Source of the DNA: Taeniopygia guttata
Taxonomy: Eukaryota; Chordata; Aves; Passeriformes; Estrildidae
Direction: 5' to 3'
Length of the DNA stretch: 64,000 bases
Assembly (NCBI RefSeq): GCF_048771995.1
Contig: NC_133034.1
Coordinates: forward strand, 4,909,001-4,973,000
Every line of letters begins with the position of its first letter. Position 1 is the stretch's first letter. The notes beneath the pieces are model-generated. The model was not told the origin of the DNA, ran no database searches, and saw only the letters and a list, made by a program, of their open reading frames with translations. This document shows, in pieces, positions 22,444 to 33,185 of this stretch. The position numbers and the translations under genes are program-made.

Positions 22444-25400
22444 CTAGAAGAAAAGTTGGTCATTTCACAAAAGCACCCTATGCTCTTCATAAACACATGC
22501 ATATTCTGTTTGCCAACAGGCAGAGAAACAACAAAGAGAAATTCTAGCCAGATTTCAAATCCCAGCTAACCACAGTAGGCTCTGGTGTAGATTGTTCATG
22601 TCAAGTGAGATAAAGCAGCTGTTTTCCAGAGGAACTTGGATACCACTGACAAGGTGAGTCTGCAGGCTGAATGCTGGAAAAAGTTTCATGCAATGTGAAA
22701 TCTGTAATACTCTAAAGCAGCTGCTTGGCTGCATAAAAAACCATCAGAGGTGACCCAGGGACAGGGTCGCAGAAGGGAGACACATCCCACAGGCTCCCAA
22801 CACCCATCCCCTACCACCAAGACTGTTACCAGCAGACCCAGCTAGCACCCCATGCAGATAAAAGGGTGCTTGCAGCCTGCTCCCAGCATGCCTGGTAATA
22901 CACATTACTTCCCATTTCCAGAAAACTAATTTAATTTTAAAAATTAAAGAGAATCCTGGATCACTATTGGCAGCAGTCCATAGTGCTCTAAATTAAGAGT
23001 TCCAGCATCACAACTCAGCCTGTGGAACCACAATCCCTGTTTCCCCTGATTTCTGAAGGAATTACTACAGGGTACAACAGTCTCTCACCCCATGCAGCAC
23101 TGTTTCCCCATTGTTTTTCCTGCCTTAAAGCAAATGAGGCCAAGCATTCCAGAGGCAGGCAAAGCACTGGCCAGGCTGTGCTTCCAGGAGCCTGCTGAGC
23201 ATCCACCTGATGTCCACAGGCACCCTCTGGACCAGAGCCAGGCAGTGCCCCCAGGGACTCTCTGTGCCACTGCTGTTTCAAAGTAAACTTACCCAAATTA
23301 AAAATAAATCAAACTTGTTGGAGCACAAGCAGCCTGCTTTAATTTATTCTAAGCACCAGGATCTCTCAAAGCTTAACAAAGTCCAGTTTAACCCCATCAG
23401 CCCCAAAGTACACTGATTTCTCTTCTGGAATATCTGATGCCCACAGGCCAAACATTCCTTCACTCGTCCTCTCCTTTGCTAATGAGAGAATAGCAAACTT
23501 TGCTTTTTGACAAGTAGCTGGGAGAACTCACAAACTATCACAGCTGTGACAAGAGCAGCTCCCAGCCTCCAATTCCAGAATTACCAAAGCTTTGGTGAAA
23601 AACAAAAAACCAAAAAAACTAAAATCCATATCCTAATTACAATGTAGTATCTAGAAATGAAAGGAGGGTGGAAATAGCACCCTTTAATGACACAGAAAGC
23701 CCACATTTGGCAGAGACTAAGGATCCTACAGTTCTAGACTGTAGATCAAGTGAGGAAAATAAATAGTTTCAATGATTCCAGTTAAAAGACCAAAACTTTA
23801 CATCAAATTTCTGAAAATACTCTGAGCCTCTGGAAGACCTTCACAAGGTTAAGAACAGTCCTGCACATTACTGATGTCAGTCAAGTGGAAGTATCAATGT
23901 GGGAGCGATTTTGGAAATGTTTCAAGCATCACTTACATCAAATGATAATAAATATAAGAAATTAAAAACATAATACTACATATTTGCCTCTGTAGCACAA
24001 CCCTCCTCTCTTTGTTTAGCCAGTCTTGCCTTTCCTCTATGAATAAGTTCCACTCAAATTAGGGAAAGAAACACTTGCCCAGTCTTAACCAAGATGCATA
24101 ATTTATTTTAAGAAGCCAAGTCTGAGCAAAAGAAAGAAATAAAAAGGATGTGAGGAAAAATTATCCAGGCAGGAATGGTGGATACAACACTGTATTATAT
24201 CAAATAGCAGCATCTCAGAGAAGGTACCCAAATGTCAACCTGATACTGTGTGTCTGTTAGGAGGCTGAAAATCTGGATCCAAACTCCTTCCTATCTGGAG
24301 TGATTCAATAGTAAAACTGACTGCATTCATTTGAAATTAATTTTTAAATTCCAAACCTTATCACACAAAGTTCAATGGATGTCACGAAGCCAAAATTAAC
24401 TGGGAGCAATCCAAAAACTTCTGTTTTTAGAGAGGATGTCAAAGATTCAGAAGTGCCTATCTGCAGGTACACAGCAATCACCAGCAACATCAACCAACAA
24501 GTCTGAGCAAGATGACCTTAAAGCCCATACGTGTTCCCCTGCTGCTGAACTAAAAGTTAGAATTTAACTTCAAAATCATTATATTCTACATTAAAAAAAA
24601 GAACAAAAAAAACCAAAACAAAAAAACCAAAACAAAACAAAACAAAAAAAAACCAACAACCAAAAAAAACCCCACACAATATATAGAAAATAGGACATTT
24701 CAGTCAATTTAAAATTGATTTCAGAACACGAACATTTGCCAGACAACAGACTGGTATCTCTTACAGAATAATATTAACAAAAAAAATTAAATAAATCTTT
24801 CCATTTCACTGGCACCACAACATGGGTGGCAGACTGTAAAGCTGCCATAAATCTTAGTATGTCCCCATTATTTTAGACCATTTTAGAACTGTATTTTTAT
24901 CATCAGGGAACACTATCTTTGGTCTAAGGTCAAGTTTATACCACAATTTATGTAGTATAGGAAAGGATACAGGAGTAACCAAGCAGCACTGTAGATCCAC
25001 CTGATCTTTTGACTGGGACATAATTCCTTCTAGCCAGGAGGATATAAAAAGACAGCACTCCCAACAACATTTTGGCAGGGAAAATAGAGTGAAAAAATTC
25101 TGTACTCTCCCAAAGGAGCCTTATTTTATAGATAATTTGGCTCTTCTGCTTAAAAAACAGTGTTGACAAAAGTCAAAAATCATTACCTTAAAGTTAGAAA
25201 ACTAGCTAAAATTGATGATTCTGTATTTTTAAACAGAAGAGTAGCTAAAAACTACTTCCCAGTACTCATTTTCAACATATTTCAATCAAGATTTGGAAAG
25301 GAGTAGGAATCCACCACACCCTCCTGGTCTTGCTCCTTCACAAAGCCTCTACAATCAGAACCACAAAACAAACAAATTGCTTAACTGTGTTCTACAAAGA

Positions 25401-25988
25401 AAAAAACAAAAAGCTGGATCTAATCTTTCAACATCTGAAGAACCAAGCAACAACCTGCATTCCTCAACTGTTTTAGGCCTTTAAAGTGCCTCTCACATTA
25501 ACACTTTTTAGGTGGTATAGAGACAAGACCACACTTCACAGCTGAGGCAGAGACTCTGACATTGCAGCTAGCACTCAGGTGGGAGATCCCCACCTCTGCT
25601 CCTCCAGGGCAGCTGCTCCTGAGCATGTGGAAAGAGCTGCCATGGGAATCAGCCGAAATGTTCCTTTTTCTTCCCACGGTATGACAACACAACTTCCAAA
25701 AGCTTAACACAGCAAGTGTTGTATTTCACTTCACTACAACACCAGCTGAGCCAACCTATCCAGATATTTATCAGAGAAAGAACCCTACCCGCAGGAAGTT
25801 TCCATTCCACCCACCACACAGAACCCATTAAAATGTCAGGTTAGCATGCCCCAGCAGGAATCACTATCACCCTTGCCATGTGTATTTTACAGGGAAGCAT
25901 AACCAGTAAATCAAGTAGTAATTGTGAAAGCAACCCACATAAAGAAGATGCAAATTAAGGAAAACTTCCTTTTTTTAAAACTACTTAC
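22444..25988 (-). other. FARP2: FARP2 intron, 3.5 kb, with A-rich block
   Basis: No exon or transposon is recognised. An A-rich (AAAAC)n-like low-complexity block lies at about 24590-24680. Confidence 0.8.
24590..24680 (+). repeat. A-rich (AAAAC)n low-complexity block
   Basis: About 90 bases made almost only of A runs separated by C or CC (AAAACAAAACAAAAC-type). On the transcribed minus strand this is T/G-rich. Confidence 0.85.
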
Positions 25989-26031
25989 TCCGTACTTGTT
26001 TAATAACAGGTTTCATAGGTTCCAGCCAAAT
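25989..26031 (-). CDS. FARP2: FARP2 43-nt exon, FERM F1
   Basis: This small exon encodes residues 104-117 (IWLEPMKPVIKQVR) and the first base of Arg118. It matches the WLEPMKPIIRQIRR segment of human FARP2. The acceptor is AATTTCAG (AG at 26032-26033) and the donor CGGA/GTAAGT (GT at 25987-25988). It is too short to appear as an open frame of its own and was found by scanning for the missing piece between residues 103 and 119. Confidence 0.96.
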
Positions 26032-27451
26032 CTGAAATTTAAGAGAAAAAAATTACAAACTTACATTCTTATTTAATATAATATGAAAACATCAAAAGTA
26101 AATTCAAATTAAGCAGTAATTTATGAGTAGCATTTCTTCCTCAATGCAGTAATTCCTTTGCTCTACAAAAAGTGTATTTATCTATTTGAATTGACATTCC
26201 TCATGCACCAATACAAAAGCCACTGATCTGTGCTTAAAGCTCATCTGGACAGAAGAAGAGTCAAGTCAGTAAAAGCAGAGCCCCAGTACCAAGAGTGCAG
26301 GAGTCATGCCAAAATCCACAGCCTGACAGGAGCCAGGCTGCAGAATTACAGAAAATCTACAGAACATGAAAAGGTCCAATGGTTTTTTCCCTTCCGTGCT
26401 ATTTCTGTCACTCTTACCTACCTACTTAAGGCTCTTGACTCAATATCAACTTCCCACCATTTTTTCTCTTTTTTGACAAGCACATTTTAAAAGAAATACT
26501 ATTGTTCTAGTAAAAGGAGCATCCATAAAGGTAATGTAAAATATTCTGGAAGCTCAACCTGTTATTTTCCCCACTCTTCCAAACAGAAAATTGTTAGAAG
26601 ACAGTTATATTTGGTCCTTACTAGTTACTGCTCTGTTTGTGAGACAGCTGAGGATTTTAAGAACCTTATTAGCTGCAGGAACAGTTTGGACACCATGCAC
26701 AAGCAACAGAAACTAAACAAGCTTTAGTGTATTTCCTCAGCTCAAGAGCAGCATGGTTTAGTGCCATTAGCATTCCCTATGTTCTCAGTCATATTCTCAT
26801 AAATCTAAAAAAAAGTAATTAAAAAAAGGTTCAAAAAACACAAAAGAAATCAAAATGAAAAGAAATTTTGGGGAACATTTTCCAGTTTAGAAGCCACACT
26901 GTCCTTTTTGCAAGATACAGGATAAGTGACTAGGAGGCTTAAAGGTGTCAGCATTGATCTAGATCAACGATTTAAAAAGCTTGCAGGCCCGTGTGCTTGC
27001 TGAGGTTTGTGTTGATTAGAAAGAGGTTTGTAATGGCTCTTCAGGAAAATTAATTGAAGACTGAATTAACTGAGGATAAATATGAACACTACCAAAATTA
27101 AACACCATAATTTGATTTTATAAGTTCTCTGCAGAGGACACTTTGAGTTCATGTTTCTCCTTTCAGAGGAAAAGAGGGTTTTATTTCTGTCCCTGTAAGT
27201 GGGAACATCAGCAGCTATTTAACTGCTTTATACAATTTCTGAAACATAAAAAGAAGCAGGATCTGATTCCTCCCTTCTTCTTCTGATTCCTCTTGTCATT
27301 CTGCTAAGTGAAACAGATTTACAAGAATCCAAGAGATAATCCCACAGGAAACTACAGGAAACTGCAGCAGACTGAGAAATTTTTGTCGCTCAAGGAACTG
27401 CATTCACACAGCCTTTTTATTATGCCAGATTTGTCAGGGAACTGTACGCAC

Positions 27452-27556
27452 CCAATATGACTGGATATTCTGGAACTCAATTCCAAAGTAGTCTGATTCA
27501 ATCAAATTCAGATGCTTGTAAACTTCTGTCAATAACGTCTGGCCGTAACATTTTGA
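27452..27556 (-). CDS. FARP2: FARP2 exon, FERM F1 (ubiquitin-like lobe)
   Basis: This 105-nt exon encodes residues 69-103 (SKCYGQTLLTEVYKHLNLIE...QSYW), in phase 0 at both ends. HLNLIESDYFGIEFQNIQSYW is the F1-lobe signature, and human FARP2 has a close equivalent. The acceptor is CTTCCTTAG (AG at 27557-27558) and the donor TGG/GTGCGT (GT at 27450-27451), a weaker but legal donor. It was found by scanning; it lies within a longer unrelated plus-strand open frame. Confidence 0.96.
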
Positions 27557-27734
27557 CTAAGGAAGTAATAAAAAAAGTTACAGTGAGATTAATAACAATA
27601 AACAAGAATAAGTTTACAGCAAAAACAAATGGCATCTTTATAAACTGGAGAAAAATATCACAAATATTTTTCACATTGTTCTTGTCACTTTAACACACAA
27701 ACATCTAATATACAGGACTCCATACAAAAATCCT

Positions 27735-27820
27735 TCACAGAACCAGAGGAACTGAAGTTGAAAGGGGCCACTGGAGGTCACCTACACGGAGTCTCCTGCT
27801 CACAGCAGGGTCAGCAGAAA
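27735..27820 (-). mobile_element. CR1 LINE 3'-end fragment
   Basis: CACAGAACCAGAGGAACTGA, then GGGGCCACTGGAGGTCACCT and CTCCTGCTCACAGCAGGGTC, match the antisense CR1 tail. The copy is short and lies 365 bp from the solo LTR. Confidence 0.75.
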
Positions 27821-28178
27821 GCTGAGCAGACCAGCTGCGGGCTATTTGCGGCTCCCTCAATAAACCCACGCGTTTGTTTGTGTAGCTGAGTGCTGTGGCC
27901 TGGAGCAGGAGCTGCCAAATCCCTGCTCCACACAGACCCCTCACTCCTCCCCACAGCAGGAACCCCAGGCCACACACAGCCTTTGCACCAGCCAGGCTCG
28001 AAATGCCTGCGGACAGCGGGAACCCAACCAAACCTCCTCGCACCACGCTGGCTGCGGAATCCTTTCAGTGAATCTCTCCCTCAAGAAACTCACTCACTAA
28101 CCCTTTCTGAGAGCCAGGTTAGGGGCAAAGCCACAAACAGAAAGCAGCTACAGCAACACAGGAGAGAACAGGAGACTT

Positions 28179-28184
28179 CCACAG
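28179..28184 (+). repeat. Target-site duplication, left copy (CCACAG)
   Basis: CCACAG directly precedes the TGTCGG end of the LTR and is repeated exactly at 28845-28850. A 6-bp duplication is the usual size for ERVK (class II, beta-like) integrases. Confidence 0.9.
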
Positions 28185-28844
28185 TGTCGGAATCTGTGGG
28201 TGTTGGTGATTCCGAGATTGTAGAAAGTCTCTGTCTTTCTGCCCCGTTGCCAAAGAAGAAGCTATAGTTTGTCTGTGCTGTTTTCAAGGTTGTTTATTTT
28301 TGCTTATCTATAACATGTTCTGCTGCCCTGCCGCAGGTCTGTCCTGCAGGGCAGTGTGCGGGGCTCTGCCCCTCAGTGGGATGGTACAAACATTATATAC
28401 CAGAAATTACGTGTGCTATATTTACAATAATGTGCCAATATCTATCATCTACGTTGAACAGTGTGTCCCCAGCCTAAACCAATAGAAAAATGCCAACATC
28501 ACCAAGAACATGGAGGTAAGGAAGAAGAAGGAGGAAGAACAGGTTCAGGCCCACTTTCCTCCATCTTAGAACTCCTGACCCCCCTGTACAAAGTAAAACC
28601 CCCCTGTACAGGTGTTAAAACCCCCCTGTACAATACTAAAAAATTTTACCCTCTAATTTGTGACTACTTTTACTATACCATCTAACCCTCTGTGACTGCT
28701 TGTTCCACCTTTAAAGTTGGTAATTCATTCCATGGTTCAAACTCAAAATCACAGCTGTTTTCTGCTGTTTGCCAGGGTCTAAAATGCTTCTGACCAAGGC
28801 CTGGAACCTCTGAAAATGTCTGAGGGACATTTTGAGTTCCGACA
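28185..28844 (-). mobile_element. ERVK-like solo LTR, 660 bp, intact ends and TSD
   Basis: The element starts TGTCGGAA and ends TTCCGACA, a perfect 8-bp inverted terminal pair of TG...CA type. It is flanked by identical 6-bp CCACAG copies. No internal genes are present, so it is a solo LTR left by recombination. Read on the minus strand it has a U3-R-U5 layout: a TATATAA box (28393-28399), then AATAAA (28293-28298) about 100 bases later and a short U5. Three copies of a TGTACAGGGGGG unit lie in U3. In this orientation it is sense to FARP2 and could offer a promoter or poly(A) site inside the intron. Open frames that cross it are chance. Confidence 0.9.
28579..28632 (-). repeat. Three direct copies of TGTACAGGGGGG in LTR U3
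   Basis: On the plus strand CCCCCCTGTACA occurs at 28579-28590, 28599-28610 and 28621-28632, spaced 20 and 22 bp, with TAAAA before the second and third copies. Tandem units in U3 are typical LTR enhancers. Confidence 0.85.
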
Positions 28845-28850
28845 CCACAG
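28845..28850 (+). repeat. Target-site duplication, right copy (CCACAG)
   Basis: Exact copy of 28179-28184, directly after the LTR's GACA end. Confidence 0.9.
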
Positions 28851-29301
28851 CACACCCTAACCAGCGCCACTCGGGGCTGCTGCTTCAATCACCCAGCTTG
28901 CTCTCAGCATCTCTCACTGCAGCAGGCGCCAGGAGAAAACCAGCATTTCTGAACCCACACATCAGCCCACCTGCACCACTCAGGAAAGAATCCAAAAGGC
29001 TGTCACAGCCCATTCCAGCAACACACAAACCTAGCAGGGTGCAGCAGGAGTTGCATGGCCACCAAGCTCCACCTTGGGTCACGAAGCATCCCCCAGCTGT
29101 GGTGACAGGGTGTGGCACCATTCTGGGTTATCCAGCAAAACACACTGGCAGCCAGCCAGTGGTTCTGATGTTCATTTTGAAAAGTCCAGTGATGAAAGAC
29201 TCTGTGACTTTCCCCTCAAAGCAGGCACAGAGTTCTGTAATGGCTCTACACACTCAGAATAGTACCTACTTTAAAAATATTAGGCATTATAATAAATTAT
29301 C

Positions 29302-29535
29302 ACTGAATCACAGGATGATTTGGGCAGGAAGGGACCTTAAAACCCATCCTGTTCCACCCCCTGCCATGGGCAGGGAATTTCCCAGGTTGCTCCAAGTCAC
29401 ATCCAACCCGACCTTGGACACTTCCAGGGATCCAGGGACAACCACAGCTTCTCTGGGAACCCCGTGCCAGGGCCTCCCCACCCTCCCAGGGTAGGATTTC
29501 TTCTCAACATTTCATCTAAATCTACCCTTCTTCAC
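29302..29535 (-). mobile_element. CR1 LINE 3' fragment
   Basis: CTGAATCACAGGATGATTTG followed by GGAAGGGACCTTAAAACCCA, the GTTGCTCCAAGTCACATCCA block and CAGGGATCCAGGGACAACCA is an antisense CR1 3' end, readable to about 29535. Confidence 0.9.
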
Positions 29536-30508
29536 TTTAAAGCCAAAATAGAATTAGAATAATTCAATACAATGCAAATGAAAAATATCTGAGACTAACA
29601 ATGTGCTATTTTAGGCTTAAAAGATAAAAACCAAGGGGAACGTTGGGGAAATAGTTTCACATGACTGAGGTGCATAAAAAATTCAAAAGTAATTGCCTCT
29701 TACAGGAAAAAGATATAAACTGTCAGTGTTTTTAGAACTCTGCAAATGCCTCTGTAACACTTTAAAAACCCCTAAAATTTCATTGAGAAAAAGTCTGAAC
29801 AGCCCTGCAGTGCTGCAAATCTGAAATAGCTTTGGTATCTGCAGTGGTGTGAGAAAAGCTGACTGAATCAAACCCTATAACCTCAGAGAAAAGCACAGAA
29901 GCAGGACAGAGAATGACACAAGATGGGTTTGCATCTCTCACTCAGGCTTTCACCACCCATGGTACCTGTAAGAGCAACCACAGCTTCAGTCAGGTGAATT
30001 CATCAGGTGCAAACACAAGTCATTCAAAAAGTTTCTTGGTACCGCACTGGCTCAGGCCACTAATGCTGAAACCCCTAAATAAAACTGCAAGTCAGGAGAA
30101 ATTATGCAGTTCTCAGTGACTGCAGATGGTACAGAGATGCCAGGCTGAGTGCTGACATGGCACATGAATATGAGTACTCATCTCTTTCTGAATAGGTCTC
30201 CTGATGTTTAAAAGGCATTTCCTTGGTAAGAATACAGTTGAACTTTTTCAGCCAAAATCTGTGCTGACAGAAGACTCTGTGGGTATGGGTTTTGGTTCTT
30301 AAATGGTGACAATGAAATAAGGAATGATAAGGCAATGGCAAGCCACATCTCCAGACAATTACATTATTTCCATTATTTCTCTGCTGTCTCCCTGCACATT
30401 TCCCATGCATTATAGACTCTGCTACAGGAGACATTTACGCCTGGAGAAATTAATTTAGGAAATCAAGTTTTTTACTTTTTAATTGAAACAGATTTCTTTC
30501 TATTCCCA

Positions 30509-30925
30509 GAATTCACAGAATGACTGGGTTGGAAGAGATCTTAAAGACCATCGAGTCCAACCCAGCCCCAACACCTCAACTAAATCCAGTGCCACATCCA
30601 GGCTTTGTTAACACATCCAGGGATGGTGACTCCAGCACCTCCCCAGGCAGCCATTCCAGAACTTTATCACCCTTTCTGTGAAAAACTCTTTCCTAATATC
30701 CAACCTAAATTTCCCTTGGCACAGCTCAAGGCTGCGTCCTCTGGTTCTGTCAGTGCTGCCTGGAGAAAGAGCCCAACCCCACCTGGCTACAACCACCTTT
30801 CAGGAAGTTGTAGAGAATGATAAGGTCACCTCTGAGCCTCCTTTTCTCCAGGCTGAGCATCCCCAGCTCCCTCAGTTGTTCCTCAAGCTCCCTAAGTCAC
30901 TCCTCAATGGACTTGTGCAAAAATC
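30509..30925 (-). mobile_element. CR1 LINE 3' fragment
   Basis: ATTCACAGAATGACTGGGTT, then GGAAGAGATCTTAAAGACCA and about 400 bp of CR1 3' body, including CATCCAGGGATGGTGACTCC and CTTTTCTCCAGGCTGAGCAT. The small reverse-strand open frames here belong to the repeat. Confidence 0.9.
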
Positions 30926-32676
30926 TTCAAATAGTAACAGAAGAAAATATCCTCAAATATAGTAGGACCCTTGTTTTTTAAGGTCCATACCCACACATCT
31001 GTAATTGTACACCTCCTTTTCCCAGGCCCCACAGGAGGGAACACTTTTCAGCCAGCAATGTTTGTGGGGAGGCAGCAACACCCTGACCAATCTCATGTGC
31101 AGAAAATGGGGCATGCACCTTGCCTTTTCATGGACAAATCTACAAACCTTTAGAAGCCTCTGAACAGGATGTGTCCTATGACCCAAGAACCTGATTTCTT
31201 ATTTGTGAAACAAAAAACAATTCTGGATCCAACCACCTTTTGTTAGAACTGATACACTTGGATTAACTCCTGAAAGATGCCTGCTAACAATCAGACAAGT
31301 TTTACAGCCAAACTGTGCTGCACTGATCAAGGAATCTGTGTGCAGGGCTAGCTCCATACAGGCATTACAATTATCCCAGCAGGATTCTAATACACAGCTT
31401 TCTTCCTTTTCAACTGAGTCATGTCTCCGGCTCCATCTAGTTCTGTGCCTGAAGACAACCTAGCTGTCTTCACCTCCCCCCAGAAAAAGAGGTTTTATGG
31501 CACAGATTCCTGGCACTTCTCCCCTTCCACTGTCAAGTTCACACTCCTTCAAGAGAAACTGGAGATGAAGAAATTTAGATAGTTGGAACTGGAAGCACTT
31601 GGCAACCAAGTAAATTATAAAAGTACCAGCCAAATGTTAAAAGTGTAAAATAATTTTACTTGTGCTACCAACTGTAATTTTCGGTGTTATTTACAGTGAA
31701 AAGCTAAGAAAAACCCCAGTTTAAGATCAGTATTTACATCCTTCAAAGGATAAATGTCACAGTTTGAAAGAACAGTATTAATTTTATTTTAAAATTAAAA
31801 TGGGGTTCAAAAGCTTGGGACAGAACACAATATTTTATTATTATGCTTCAAATTCTTTGGGAAAACTCCTCCTAGAACTATTTGGTTTCTCAAGTTGTTT
31901 GTTACATTTATAACCATCTTTCCTAAGAGCTGAACATTTGAAGTAGACAGAAATGAAAGTAAAACAGTGGGCAGCTCCATGCCATTGTTTAATTTGCATA
32001 AAAGCAGCACAAAGCAAAATATTTGAAGTAATTTCTTAATTACTGTAATTTTGACATCAGGACAAGTAGTTGCATGAATGCGTTTCATAAAGGTCCTGCT
32101 TTCAATACAAATCCACAACATGGCATACTTTCCATTCCAAACTTCTCAATTACTCTTTATTTTCTGCCAAGACAATGACTACTGATATTTGTGAGTTATT
32201 TCACATAAGGAAAAAGAAGAAAAAATGGGGTAAAAGAACTAAATAGGCAGCTAACAACAGTTTTCCTCAGTGACCCTGCTCTAACTGTACTGTAGATAAT
32301 TATAACAAGTCATCATTATAAGTCTGGTTGGTAGAATACATTAATTTCAAGTTGATTTCTATAGTGAGATCAAGCTTTAAAAGTTCCCTCAGCTGTGCAA
32401 GTGCCAGCAGGTATCCTGACAGCCAGTAATGGCATGGAGAGCCCTGTGTGGCAAGAGAAACCCCAAACCAAACCCCAAAACCCTCGCAGTGCTAAGACAA
32501 CATCAAACAGGAACAACCATTCCCAGCTGAAAGTTCTTGCCTCAAAAAGATATCTCTATTTTTTGCTTTATCAGAAGAATAAACATACTTAATGTTAGGA
32601 ATGCTTAGGACAGAGGAATAAAATAGAAATAATATTTAAAAATGTAGTAACAGCAGTTATTTTTGTTTTATAGAAC

Positions 32677-33185
32677 AATATAATCACAGGATGGTTTGGG
32701 TGGGAAGGGACCTTAAAGATCACCTCGTTCCACCCTCTGCCAAGGACAGGGACACCTTCCACTATCCCAGGTTGCTCCAAGCCCTGTCCAACCTGGCTTT
32801 GGACATTCCAGGGACCCAGGGGCAGCCACAGTTTCTCTGGGCACTCTGTGCCAGGGCCTTGCCACCCTCACAGGGAACAATTTTTTCCCAATATCCCATC
32901 TATCCCTGCTCTCTGGCAGTGGGAAGCCATTCCCCCTTGTGCTGTCACTCCATCTCTTGTCCCCAGTCCCTCTCCAGCTCTCCTGGAGCCCCTTTAGGCA
33001 CTGGCAGGGGCTCTGAGGTGTCCCCAGAGCCTTCTCTTCTCCAGGTGAGCACCCCCAGCTCTCCCAGCCTGGCTGCAGAGCAGAGGGGCTCCAGCCCTTG
33101 AAGTATCTCCATGGCCTCCTCCAGACTTGCTCCAGCAGATCCATGTCTTCCTGATGGGGTCCCACCAGAGCAGAGCAGAGGGGGA
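32677..33185 (-). mobile_element. CR1 LINE 3' fragment, about 510 bp
   Basis: This is the longest and least diverged CR1 copy in the window. It starts AATCACAGGATGGTTTGGGT and continues through AGGGACACCTTCCACTATCC and the CCCCAGAGCCTTCTCTTCTC block to TGGGGTCCCACCAGAGCAGA. The 168- and 136-codon open frames overlapping it are repeat artefacts. Confidence 0.92.

Noticed and set aside
27457..27693. 78-codon plus-strand open frame
   Set aside because: Shadow of the FARP2 exon at 27452-27556 on the other strand.
28832..29494. 220-codon plus-strand open frame
   Set aside because: It starts in the solo LTR end and runs into an antisense CR1; no domain and no splice context.
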